Shown here piece after piece: positions 1 through 11,389 of a DNA stretch of 64,000 bases. Source of the DNA: Tetradesmus obliquus (lineage: Eukaryota > Chlorophyta > Chlorophyceae > Sphaeropleales > Scenedesmaceae); contig CP126196.1 in the NCBI GenBank assembly GCA_030272155.1, positions 4,526,501 to 4,590,500 on the forward strand. The letters are read 5' to 3'. The notes beneath the pieces are model-generated. The model had not been told where the DNA came from. It searched no databases and was given only the letters and a program-made list of their open reading frames with translations. Made by a program: the position numbers and the translations under genes. The stretch's first letter is position 1, and each line of letters starts with the position of its first letter.

Positions 1-762
1 AACCTGCAGAGCCTGGACCTGAGCGCCAACACAATTGGTGACGCAGGCGCCACCGCGCTGGTGCAGGCAGCGCTGCACTGGCCCAACTTGCAGACCCTGG
101 GCCTGGGCAGCTGCAACATTGGTGATGCAGGCGTCACCGCCATGGTGCAAGCAGCACAGCACTGGCCCAACCTGCAGAGCCTGCAGCTGTACGACAACAG
201 CATCGGTGCTGCAGGCGTCACCGCCCTGGCGCAGGCGGCGCAGCACTGGCCCAACCTGCAGACCCTGGGCCTGGGCGGCAACACAATTGGTGACGCAGGC
301 GCCACCGCGCTGGTGCAGGCAGCGCTGCACTGGCCCAACTTGCAGACCCTGGACCTGAGCGGCAACACAATTGGTGACGCAGGCGTCACCGCCATGGTGC
401 AAGCAGCACAGCACTGGCCCAACCTGCAGACCCTGGGCCTGAGCGGCAACACAATTGGTGCTGCAGGCGTCACCGCCCTGGCGCAGGCGGCGCAGCACTG
501 GCCCAACCTGCAGACCCTGGGCCTGGGCGGCAACACAATTGGTGACGCAGGCGCCACCGCGCTGGTGCAGGCAGCGCTGCACTGGCCCAACCTGCAGAGC
601 CTGCAGCTGTACAACAACAGCATCGGTGCTGCAGGCGCCACAGCTCTTGTGCAGGCAGCGCGGCACTGGCCGCACCTGCAGATCCTAGACCTGCGCGACA
701 ACAGCATTGGTGCTGCAGGCGGCGCTGCTCTCGAGCATTGCTGTCCCAGGGTGGTGCTGTAG
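1..762 (+). CDS. Leucine-rich-repeat protein, ribonuclease-inhibitor type, 3' part
   Basis: The frame is open from the first base of the window and stops at 760-762, so only the C-terminal part is present. It is about nine tandem 28-residue (84 bp) LRR units built on NLQTLGLGGNTIGDAG followed by an Ala/Leu helix and HWP. This is the RNI/NLRC3-like LRR class, a protein-interaction horseshoe with no enzyme activity. The units are nearly identical in DNA, including synonymous positions, which points to recent expansion or gene conversion. The last unit degenerates to a short tail ending in CCPRVVL. Binding partner and cellular location cannot be inferred. It converges on the minus-strand gene at 1908. 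Confidence 0.8.
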   Translation, partial: NLQSLDLSANTIGDAGATALVQAALHWPNLQTLGLGSCNIGDAGVTAMVQAAQHWPNLQSLQLYDNSIGAAGVTALAQAAQHWPNLQTLGLGGNTIGDAGATALVQAALHWPNLQTLDLSGNTIGDAGVTAMVQAAQHWPNLQTLGLSGNTIGAAGVTALAQAAQHWPNLQTLGLGGNTIGDAGATALVQAALHWPNLQSLQLYNNSIGAAGATALVQAARHWPHLQILDLRDNSIGAAGGAALEHCCPRVVL

Positions 763-1907
763 CTGCCGGAGTGATCTGGTTGGGTTCTGAGCCTGGCTGA
801 GCTAGCAATGGTACTGATGATGGCAAAACAATCGTCACTGCCGCGGCTGGACATCAAACACAGCTGGCCCAGCCTGCTGTGCCGAACTAAGTGGACTGTA
901 TACGGTCCTGGGAGTGATGCTGCCTTGTGCACGCAGCGCGGGGCCCTTGACCTAACATTTACTTATGTGCTGGCAGTGCCATCAGTGTGGCATGCCACGC
1001 ATGCCTACACAGGCATGATCCGACAGTAAAGATACTTGACTCAGGTGTACAGTGTGCCACTGTTTCTTGGCAGTGATTTTTTCATTCAACACTGAGACAC
1101 GGCACATGGGCCTGCCTGGTTCAACAGGGGCAGAAGCAGCTAACCAGATGGACCTGCCACTTTAGCTCAATGTATTGTTTTCAGCTGGACAGCCTGTGGG
1201 CTAAGATATTGCTTGGTGGTGAGGCTTGACGCTGCGCACAGTGGTCAAAAACCTGCACCAATGCCCTACGGGCACTGGTGCAAGACTTTCTTCTCATGAG
1301 GGCGTTGGAGCTGGTGGGCACGTGTAAAAGGGTTACAAGTGTGGATGTACATGCTCAATGCTGACACGCTGTATGACGATACCTGTGGCACATTTTGCAC
1401 AACTATTGACATGACGTATGAACAACAAGCGGGCACCCATGAGGGAGTCAATGATGAGATGAGACGTGTCTGGATATAACATGAGAGATTTGGTGCTCAA
1501 GGGTGCGCAGTGTGTTTACGGTGCTCACTCTCCTTTTCTGGTCTCTGACCTTCGTTCAACCTGTTGTGGCTCATACCATCCAAGATGGTGCCAGGACCCA
1601 CATGTAACTATCCTCTCTCAATGATGGGCTCCAACCAAAAACTTCACCAAGTGTTCGAATCATGCACCCGCTGCACCTTGCAGTTGTCGCAATTGAGACA
1701 GTCCTTGTGAGGCATACAGAAGGTGGGTTGTTTGTGGCAACTGCAACCACGATTTGTGTTTTACACGGCAGGACCACAACCCATTTTCAAGCCAATGACA
1801 GGCTCAACCACTTGCAACGATGAAATTCATGGCGTGCACCAGCACTGTCCAGCAAGGGTGGCGCTGCTGCCAGCAGTTTCGGCAGGCATTGCAAAACCTT
1901 CGCCTCC
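763..1907. other. Intergenic region between convergent genes
   Basis: About 1.1 kb between the LRR stop and the stop of the minus-strand SAMHD1-like gene. It presumably holds both 3' UTRs. I see no convincing coding segment, RNA gene or repeat here. Confidence 0.5.
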
Positions 1908-4242
1908 CTACTGCTGCTCCTCGGGCTGGCTGTACGCAAACGGCAGCTGCGCCTGACTCAACTGAGACAGCTGAGAAGGCAGCATGTCAAAGTCATCCAG
2001 TGGCACATCATCTGCACCGCCCTTGAGATCCAGATAGCCCTGTTGCTGTTGATGTTGCTGCTGCTGCTCCTCATCATCATCGTCCAGTTGCAGCACCAGC
2101 CGGGAACTGTCCAGCTCCCGCTGCCTCTTACGCCCCACCTGCTGTGGCTGCGTTTGCTGCTGCTGCTGCTGCATGTGTGGCCGCAATGACAGTGCGGGTG
2201 TCAGCACCATTGGTGATGCCAGCTGCTCCTGTACACCTTGCAGCAGCTGATCTTTCACCAACGGTGAGAGCGTCCTGGTGACGCTCATGCTGCTGCTGGT
2301 GCTGCGGCTGCTGAAGAGCCCATCTTGCTGCTGCTGCTGCTGCTGCTGCGGGCTGTCTGCGCGCTCACGCATCAGGCGCTGCAGCGCCGCCTGCAGCTGA
2401 CTGATGCTGCGGTTGATGAGGGCAGCATTGCGCTGGCAGTCCTTGGCAAGGTACATACGCATCTGCAACAGCAGCAGCAGCAGCAGCAACATCAGCAGGA
2501 GACAGCGCCACGAAAAGCAGCGGCAGCACAATCTATGAATAAGACGGCAGCACCAACCTCATCCTTGTGTAACTCTAGATGCACTGGAACAGGCCAAGCA
2601 GCTGGCAGCCCTGGATGAGAACATTGTCATGTGTCACGCGTTATTCCTGCCGGGTGACGGGTTGTATGTGCAGCGCTGACAATCAAGCAGCACCCACCAG
2701 GCGCTTGGAGAACACAACAGGCTGCTGCAGGCCCTCTTGTGCTGGCCGCGTGTTGAGATCAGCAGCATACAGCAGTTTGAATGCTAGCAGGTCCTGCTGC
2801 TTCCTGTACATCAGAGATCAGACGACAGCACCACAGCGCAACACACAAGTTGGTGACGCTCTGAGGTTCTTCAGGAATATGATTAAGCAGCAAGGTACAT
2901 TTTGCCTCAATACAGTTGCCTGCCAAAGTCGACGCCGATGTTTGTGCAGAACCAATGTGCACGCACCTCTATGGTAGCTGTCATAGCCTGCCCCAGCTGA
3001 AAAGCAATGCACTGGCATATGTGCCAGCAGTGAAACTTGACTTCAAGCAGCTGACATGCTACCCCGAGGTGCGAACGACATGACCAATGTAACACAGGCC
3101 CACCTGCCGTGGCCGATCTCAGCAATTACCACCCGGATGTCCTTTGCTGTTAGGTACTGGCAGTAGCCAGCCAGCTGGCGCTCGACCGTTGCACTGCTGC
3201 AGCTGAGCCGCCGGGGGTCCTGCAGGCAAGTTCAGAGTTTGAAACGGTTCATTGTCAGTTGGCCAGCAGCGCAGGCAATTCTGATGGGTCAGACTGGATA
3301 CACTGACTGCTGTGTTGAAGGTACTGCACGACAGCGCAACAAAACACTTGACAATATAATCCACGAGTTGCTCGCATCACGCTAGCGTAAACAGCGCAGC
3401 TGCTGCTACCCAGAACTCAGCAGCGCTCATCCAGCCAATGACATATAGATCTGCAGCCACTGAATTGCAGGAGCGCAAGGATGGCTCAACCGAAACCCCA
3501 CACCAAATCAAACCCTTACCCAGCCGGTGACGTCCAGCTCTGCAGCCATTGGGTAGTAGTCCCCTGCATCAGCACGCGCTAGGGTGCTCAACCCTACTCA
3601 AACCAGAACCAAAACCCTAAACTCCAGACCCTGACTCCCAACTCCTCACCCAGCCAGTCACGTCCAGCTCTGCTGCCATTGGGTAGTCGTCCCCTGCATC
3701 AGCACGCGCAAGGATGGCTGCTGCCTGCCGCAGGCTGGGGTCGCTGCTGCTGCTGCTGCTGCTGCTGTTGAGCAAGATGCCTTCCTGCCGTATGCGGCCC
3801 AGCAGGCTTTCATCTGACAGGGCGAGGAAGGAGGACGCACTGCAAAAAGGTGAACAAGCTGGAACACGAAGAGGTCAGGAAGGTGCATGCACCTGCGCAG
3901 GCGCTGCTGTGCGAAGAGGACAATCAGATGCATGCAGCCTGCGCAGGCGCTGCTGTGGATGGACAAGCAAGCCAGCAGCACATGTGCTGGTGAGGACACT
4001 GAAGGGTGAGCGAGAGGGCCTTTCCAACGTCCAATCCATGCAAAGCAAAGCATACGTATTTGATGTCAACGGCAGCTGGAGCTGCACACAGGCTGGTGAC
4101 TGCCGCTGCACATCACAAGACGGTGCATTCGAGCCCCGACACAACCTGTCAACGCTCCGCACCTGTCAGCCAGCTCTGGTATGTGCAGCATGTGGTTTGC
4201 AGCAAAACAGAGCGCCAGCCACCATGCGCTGAACTGCCCCGA

Positions 4243-4277
<35 letters not shown>

Positions 4278-6142
4278 GCTGCTGCTGTTGCTGCTGCTGC
4301 TGCTGCACTCCACTGCCCCAACCTGCTAAGACACCCATCCCCTCACACACCTTGAAGCCAGCTCTTGAATACGCAGCACGTGGTTTGCAGCAGTCAGTGC
4401 ATCCGCCACCATGCACTCGACTGCCTTGACCTGCTGCTGCTGGTACACCGTGTCGTGCATCAGCGCGCGTGCCTCAAACTGCGCAGCCAGCACAGACTGG
4501 GCTGACTCCGCGTAGCAGATTGTGTTTACGCCGTCGACTTCCAGCACCTGGGATGTTGTGACAAGCAGGCCTTTTGTTATAGTGTGGCTAACACAGGGTA
4601 GTACAGGATCTAGCAAGTTACCGAAAAGCTGGGCAAGCGCTGGCTGGGCTGACTCAGCGTGACAGTTTGCTTTCTCACCATTAACCAGCAGCTCCTGGGC
4701 TGCAGGGACAGCCAAAAAACCACAATGCGACAGTCACCAGCGCCAAGGTTCAGGGCAGCAGCAGGCAAGGCATCAAAGCTGTGCTGCACGTTGTTGGGGC
4801 GATAGCGCCGAGACAGATGTTGCCGGAGCTGCTCCTACCAGAGCTGCGCCTACCTTGGAGGCTCGTATGAGCTCCTACACGTCATAGTTGTGCTGCATGC
4901 CGGTTGTCACTGCGTCCCTCATCAGGTAGTCACCACGGTCCATGTCAACGTCACCAGCCACCACCTGCAACAAACTGTGTTATAACATGGTATGTGCATT
5001 CAAAGTAACATTTGTTTAGCAGCAGATAGCAGCAGATAAGATGTGCAGCCTGTCTTTCATCAAGTATTTATCACAATTCATCAAGTATGCCACCATCAAC
5101 CACACTCAGCCACGCACCGAGGGCAGCCACTCCTCCGCCCAAAAAATGGCCGGGTGTTGTTCCTCCTCGGATGATGTCCTTCACACGGCCCCACTGCTGC
5201 TGCGACAGGTCCAGGCTGCTGCTGTCTGCGATGTGGTCGATGAGCTGCTCTGACATGTCCTCGTGCTTCCTGTGCAGCGACAGCAGCAGCAGCAGCAGCA
5301 GTCGCAGCAGCGGCAGCGGCAGCAGCAGTGGCAGCAGCATGTACGCAGATCCAGCAGTTGACATCGAGGCACGTTCTGAGCAACAACCGCAGCGGCAGTT
5401 GCACACCCACATGAGATGTCTACCAGTGTCTGGCATGCGCATGCAGAACTAGCGTATACTTGCTGGACAGCAGTGCTGATGCCACATACATGTGCTGTTT
5501 CAACATTGTGCACCGCAGTCAACCCGATCAACTGTTGCTGGTGTCTCCATGAACAGTATGCAAAGCGTGTGCTGCTTTCAGCAGTACTCACCAGCCTGTC
5601 ACTCCCAGCCGTGGCAGAATCTGGCTTTCAAACACATGGCTGAAGGGGCCATGGCCCACATCATGCAGCAGGCCTGCATTTACAAAACACGTTATAACAT
5701 GTAGTTGACCAAGCTTTGCGGTTGATTACCAACGTCCCAGAGCATACATATGAGGCCCCATGTACACAACTCTACATGCAATCGTCTGGCACATGTTATT
5801 TCTGGCGGCAGAACCTCACCACAACCGGGCATTCCTTCGCTCACCGTGGTAGTACCAATGCATTGGTGCACTCTGTTGTTGCTTTTTGTACGACTGCAAC
5901 TCATGCACATTGCAGATCCTGGCACGCAGCAGCAGCATTCTCGCCGCCTCACCTGCCACCCCCAGCAGCATCAGGTCCTCAGCTGCTACATCCTTTGCCC
6001 CATTGCGGTGCAGCTGCATCCCACACTCGACAGCCAGGTGGGACACCCCAAGGGAGTGCTGATGCCGAGTGTGGGTGGCTCCAGGGAAGACCCAATTGGC
6101 ACAGCCCAGCTGCTTGAGGGAATCCATGCGGCGGACTGCAAC

Positions 6143-6202
<60 letters not shown>

Positions 6203-6489
6203 CAGCGTCTTAGTCAGCTTCAATGCTAAGACCCAGTTGGCACAGCCCAGCTGTTTGAGGTGATCCATGCGGCGGACTGCGGATCAGCAGCAGCAGCAGC
6301 ACGGCGTCTGAGTCAGCATCATCATTGGAGAGTGCACAGCCCAGCTGCTTTGAATTCTCCATGCGGCAGACTGTGGGTCAGCAGCAACAGCAGCAGCAGC
6401 AGCATGGTCAGTACCTCTGATAGGAAGCGACAGTGTGCGCAGCCTAGCTGCTTCAATGAATTTGTCCGGTGGACTATGAAGCAGCAGCA

Positions 6490-6575
<86 letters not shown>

Positions 6576-7300
6576 CACAAGCTTGCACTTGTTTCCAACT
6601 TGCCTTGCATGAAATTCGCAGCCTGAATTTCACCCAGTGGCTGGTGACAGCGGCTGTTACCAGCTGTGCTGCTATGTCTGTGCAGCGCAAGGTCACTGCT
6701 GCCTGCCCGCACAAAACTGCTGCAACCATTACAGCATGTAACAGCTGATATGGGCAGATGCTGGCCATGCTATAGCCTGGTGCTGCCAGCATGTGTCTGA
6801 CGCTACAGCCTGGTGCCTCATGCTACAGCCTGGTGGCTCAGGCTACAGCTTTGCGCCTTGCGCTACAGCCTGGTGCCTCAGCAACTGCTGTACTCACATG
6901 GCCAAGTGTGCAGCAGCCGGCTGCTGCGTTCATCAACTGCAACCTCCCATGGGCCATGTCAGCAAGCAGGCTGGCATGAGCACTTCAGCACCGACTGTGC
7001 TGCAGCATGCTGTGCAGCGCAGGGCGACCATATTCAACACTCATCCTTGTCACAAGCTAGCTAATCTGCCAGCTGCTGCTGTAGCACTGGACGGGTTGCT
7101 CTTTGCCTTGCCACACTGAGTTCAACCCCACACCTCAACTCACATGGACGGGTGTGCAGCAGCTGGCTGGCACATTCATCGATTGCAACCTCTCCATGTG
7201 CCACGTCAGCAAACAGGCTGGCACCTGCTGCTGTGTCACGCCGCCGGCTGCGGTACTCTGAGACAGACACGCTTTGCAGCTCATCCAGCAGGCCTGGCAT
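1908..7300 (-). CDS. SAMHD1: SAMHD1-like HD-domain dNTP triphosphohydrolase
   Basis: Predicted to hydrolyse dNTPs to deoxynucleosides and triphosphate. Exons on the minus strand: 7300-7144, 6135-5953, 5673-5592, 5269-5131, 4964-4854, 4547-4351, 3839-3650, 3219-3104, 2803-2698, 2462-1908. Together they make 612 codons in one frame. Family landmarks appear in order: ADVAHGEVAI (family NDPIHGHIEL), QLGCANWVFPGATHTRHQHS (about 61-80), the HD motif LLHDVGHGPFSHVFE (about 115-129, H117/D118), and DVDMDRGDY with the third metal Asp near 199. After KRLMRMYLAK comes a C-terminal tail with a coiled-coil-like stretch, poly-Gln runs and an acidic DDDDEE patch that the family lacks. Codon 217 (4877-4875) is TAG where the family has a Lys-like position, so this allele may be broken, misread or read through. 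The donor of exon 4 (GTGGCT) and the start ATG are the least certain points. No SAM domain is seen. Confidence 0.82.
3426..3720 (-). repeat. Three copies of the SAMHD1-like exon 7 donor edge
   Basis: The true edge is at 3650-3720. Diverged copies lie downstream in the intron at about 3519-3590 and 3426-3490. The first copy keeps a good donor (GTAAGG after GGCTGG). All share the region encoding DAGDDYPMAAELDVTGW with substitutions. Confidence 0.8.
4165..4710 (-). repeat. Echoes of both edges of SAMHD1-like exon 6
   Basis: The 3' part of exon 6 (4373-4443) recurs at 4187-4260, next to a CTG tract. The 5' part of the exon (about 4470-4547) recurs upstream in the intron at about 4625-4705, where AESAQPALAQLFG mirrors AESAQSVLAAQFE. 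One exon is therefore echoed on both sides. Confidence 0.75.
6091..6480 (-). repeat. Four copies of the SAMHD1-like exon 2 acceptor edge, each with a CAG tract
   Basis: The real exon start ends at 6135. Copies lie at about 6231-6283, 6329-6378 and 6428-6478, all upstream on the coding strand. Each unit is about 50 nt encoding RRMDSLKQLGCA-like residues joined to a triplet tract that reads CTG on the coding strand. Drift grows with distance (DHLKQLGCANW, ENSKQLGCA, NSLKQLGCAH). Confidence 0.88.
6479..6572 (+). repeat. Long CAG/CTG tract, nearly pure
   Basis: About 30 CAG triplets on the plus strand with one GAG interruption near its left end. It lies in intron 1 of the minus-strand SAMHD1-like gene, so it reads CTG on the sense strand. 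It adjoins the outermost acceptor echo. Confidence 0.95.
6897..7232 (-). repeat. Echo of SAMHD1-like exon 1 donor edge
   Basis: The true edge (about 7144-7232, SLFADVAHGEVAIDECASQL) is repeated downstream at about 6897-6975 as SLLADMAHGRLQLMNAAAGC. The copy is diverged and its reading shifts within the segment. Confidence 0.75.
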
Positions 7301-9598
7301 GCTGCTCCTGCTGCTGCCGCTGCTGCTGCTGCCGCCGCTGCTACCGCTTGCATTGCTGTCAGAGCAGATGACTCAAGGAAGGAACCTGTGAATGCCAATT
7401 TGCAGAGTTATGTGTTGCAATGAAGGTGCAACTTTTAGCGTGTAATAAGCGAATTTGGGAAAAGGAAGTGAGAGCAAGCCAAGAATGCTAGGATACTAAT
7501 GAGGGGGTCGCTTGGGATGTGCCTGCTGGTAAGCATAGTGTGCTGACGCTCATTGCACCACTTGGAAACGATATCCTAGCAAAGCAGAGCATGTGTGCTG
7601 TTGCTTCTGCAAGTCATATGTGTGTCAGACGTGACACAGGACAGCACCACTGCTGCTGCTGCTGCTGCTGCTGCCAGCAGCGGATACTGCTGCAACTCGG
7701 CCAGCATCCAACCCCTAGCACACGTCATCTTTGTCTGCACACTACAATGCAAGAGGCACCCACCAACCTCCTTCGTGCTCAGCGCCAGCAGAGGTATCTC
7801 ATGCTACTGCATGCCTCCTGCTGCTTGCTCCACCCTGGTTATTGTTGAACGACGACAAAATGAGTAGATTTAGTTGAATGTTACAATATTTTGAGTTCTC
7901 TCTCGCTCTTCGTCCACAAGCGTCTACTTCTGCCAGCGTACATGAGAATCTGCCGCGTACACGCCACGAGGTGAGCAAAAGAAGATACAAAAACGTAGCA
8001 TGACAGCAACAAAATCCTGTTATAGAATGAACAGGTCTGTCAAAGCATACGATATGGTACATTCTCAGGTTAGTCATCGGTAAACTGCCGGACAATCAGA
8101 GCCCTGCTCCTCGGCTGTCATGCTGCAGGTGATGTGTAGTTGTTTAGAGCGTTCATTTGCAAGTTGCGCCATCTGGGCAGTTGTTTGGTGAACACTGTTG
8201 CACAGAAGCAGCCCCGAGGCCTGCTTCACAGTGAACGTGTCAAGAAACAAGGTGACGTGTCTTTCAAAATCCTAATCAACCCCATATAAGGAAAGTTGCC
8301 GAATTGCATTCATTACAACCCCGTGACATACAACCAGCGGTGGAGGTTCAAGACCAACGTTTGGCATGCTTACTGTTGGAGATCAGCTGCAGCTGCTGCA
8401 TCCACTCGATGCAGGACTGTTGCAGTAAACTGCACAGCTGAGCACTGTTGTGCACCTGCCAACCACGTGCACGCTTCACCTAGCTGGCCAAACATTGCAT
8501 CCTCATGCCTGTGGTGCCATACTGCCATGATGCAGTGATGCGCCATACATATTGCCTGCTGTTAGCCCCTGCAATGCCACGCCGACCCCGTATCAAGTGC
8601 ACATGTACATGTGCACATGTGCACCTTGTACCAGGCCAAAGTCAACATATGCCCAGAAGGCCTGCGCCAAGCGCTGTCAGCACCACAATGATCCTGCAAA
8701 CACAGCAGGAGGCTACGCCACCAACCACCATCATGATGTGCAACTCTGGAATCATCCGGTCTGTTGCAAAAGGACCATTCACAGAGGCGCTGATACTGAC
8801 GTGCTGACAGGCCGCGCTGAAGCTGACACCACCCCCAGGCAGAACATGCAACGCTGCAGCATGACCAGACATCCACTGTCTTGAGATGGTCTCAGTACAT
8901 CGTCGGCAGATCCAATTCGAAAGGGCATCTGCATCTGCAGCATGCAGTTACGCTATGCGTGCTGGGAAGACATGCACACAGCCAGCTGCCAGCTGCAGCA
9001 GCAGCCGCCACAGCCTGCCTAGCGCACACACAGTGTCACAGCAGTGCAGCAGCCACGCAATCCTGCACGCATCCCATTTCACAACAGACAGCTGCATGCT
9101 AAAAACTCTGCAAACTCCCTGTCAACAGCTCTCCAATGCCTGCCTGCCAGCTGGCCTGATGCATCACCTCATGATGCTTATACACGGCATAACAGCAGAT
9201 GTGACAGCCGCAAGCACAACGCAGCACAAGATGTGCACACCATCACCACAGACGAATCTGCAGACACAGCAGCGGCGCAACACACTCGCGATGACCGCAG
9301 TCATTCAAAATAAAGCACTTCGCACTCGCATCAACCGGCCAGCACAGCACTCAAGACACCCACCAACAGTGCATACTCGCCCTTTCAAGCCCCACCCTAG
9401 AAATCCATCAACCTCGGGGAACCAGTCGCTGCACCTGATGCCGATCAAACCCACCCAGTGACCCTGTAACCACAAGCCTACTCCTCATCACACCACCATC
9501 ACCACCCCTGCTGCTGTTGCTGCATGCCAACTTAAACCCCAGCCGCTGCATAACTCAAACTTCCACCAACTAGGCAGCCGCCAAGACATACAACCCTC
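7301..9598. other. Intergenic region between two minus-strand genes
   Basis: This holds the 5' flank of the SAMHD1-like gene and the 3' flank of UROD. It includes a short CTG tract at 7652-7674 and a 20 bp perfect palindrome at 8597-8616. No exon could be recognised on either strand. Confidence 0.45.
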
Positions 9599-9737
9599 TT
9601 AGGCGGTCACCAGCTCTGCTGCCTTGATGCTCTTGCTGAGTGCAAACAATTGTGCCACTGCCTCCACTGGTGTGCCCACCAGCACACCATGCCCCAGGTT
9701 CAGGATGTGGCCCTTGCCGCCTGCCTTGACCAGCACA
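9599..9737 (-). repeat. Diverged duplicate of the UROD last exon, stop codon included
   Basis: About 139 bp closely match 9842-9979, the end of the real last exon, including [11 protein letters not shown] and the TAA stop. It lies downstream of the functional stop. It carries substitutions and a small indel. Confidence 0.9.
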
Positions 9738-9841
9738 CTTATACCCAAGCCACAGCAGCTGATTCACACCAACCGGACGCAGCCCGACAGCCTTCACATC
9801 CCCACCAACCTCTCTACAAAGCCCTCCCTGGTAGCATGCAC

Positions 9842-11335
9842 TTAGGCAGTCACCAGCTCCGCTGCCTTGATGCTCTTGCTGAGTGCAAACATGTGCGCCA
9901 CTGCCTCCTCTGGTGTCCCTACCAGCACGCCATGGCCCAGGTTGAGGATGTGGCCCTTGCCGCCCGCCTTGCTGAGCACGTCACGCACGGCAGCCTCGAT
10001 GGCTGCCTCCCCACAGAACAGCACTGTGGGGTCCACGTTGCCCTGCAGGCGGTAGTACATCATATGGATTCGGTTAAACGGGGAGTTGAGTGCAAGGGTA
10101 GTTCAATGAGTACGAAATTTACTGCAGTGGGCGCAGATGCAGTGGGTGCGCGCAAGGCAGCCTCGATGGCGGCCTCGCCGCAGAACAGCACCGTGGGGTC
10201 CACATTGCCCTGCAATACACAAGTAACGCAGTGGGTTGAGTCAGCATATTTGAGGTGCAGTGTGCACAGCTGCTTTGGCAATGCACAGCAGCCTCAACAG
10301 CGGCCTCCGCAGAACAGCACCGTGGGGTCCACATTGCCCTGCGGATTGCAGCACATACAGTGAACATGTGCACTGGGCACATATGCATCGCATGTGCACG
10401 GCGGCCTCGATGGTGGTCTCGCCGCAGACAGCACGATGGAGTCCAAGTCAGTCTGCGGCTGTTCCGTTGCTTGCCAAGCAGGTCCGCGGTACCATACATT
10501 GGCCGTATGCATATACACATGCCTTCAAAAGCGTCGCGGGGTCAGCGCCCTCCTGCAGACTGCATCAGATGCATTAGCGCAGCGGACAAACACACATTGG
10601 CATCGATCAACAACGGCCTCGCCACACCGCCCAGTGTGGCTCTCACCTGCACCGACTTGCTGCCCAGCCGCCTGCGTGCATCAGCCATGTCAACAGTCCA
10701 GTCCAGGCCCACCACATCAGCCCCAGTAGCTCCAAGGCGCTCCAGCAGGCCGCCGCTGCCATTGGCATACAGCGTGAGGGGCGTGCTGGGGTGCGTTGAC
10801 TTGACGCTCTCAATCACGCGCCGCAGGTAGGGGCCGGACCACCTGGAAAAGGCAGCAGCAGCAGCAGCAGCAGTGTTGATACACAGGCATTGAGCACTGC
10901 CCGAGCTTTGTGTAGAGCCGTTCATTGATCATGCACCCCAAATGCAATAACATACAACTTGTGGCTCCTTTCAAAATAGATGTAATAAGCAACAAGCCAT
11001 GTGACAGTACACAACCAGTAACATGAGCTCTACCTATTGCTTCAGATTAGCACTGAACTTTCGACTGCCGCGGCGGCAGCTGGCCGCTCCAGGAGTCGAA
11101 GATCTACCCACACTTTACACGCCTTTTAACAGTCACATAACACAACCGCAACACATCAAGTAACAGCCACTCACTTGTCCCACTGTGAGGGTGGCAGCTG
11201 GCCGCCCCACGAGTCGAAGATCTGCACGCACTGCGCGCCGCTGTCGATCTGGAAGCGGATGTAGTCCGCCATCGCGTCGGCCAGGTGGCTCAGCAGCGCG
11301 TCAAGCAGCGCAGGCTCGCTGTATGCCATAGACCT

Positions 11336-11389
<54 letters not shown>

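Noticed and set aside
2570-2672. Plus-strand coding-like segment (LEQAKQLAALDENIVMCH)
   Set aside because: It lies in an intron of the minus-strand SAMHD1-like gene, whose exons on both sides join in phase without it. There is no plus-strand partner exon, so probably chance.
3610-3630. Telomere-like CCCTAAA motif
   Set aside because: A single isolated match (AAACCCTAAACTCC) without tandem repetition.
4875-4877. Reassignment of TAG to an amino acid
   Set aside because: One in-frame TAG is not enough, and the same gene appears to end with TAG at 1908-1910. An allele defect, sequencing error or alternative donor is simpler.
9599-9737. The downstream copy as the true last exon of UROD
   Set aside because: The copy at 9842-10042 is contiguous with [11 protein letters not shown] and the in-phase acceptor. 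The 9599 copy lacks the exon's 5' half and carries an indel.
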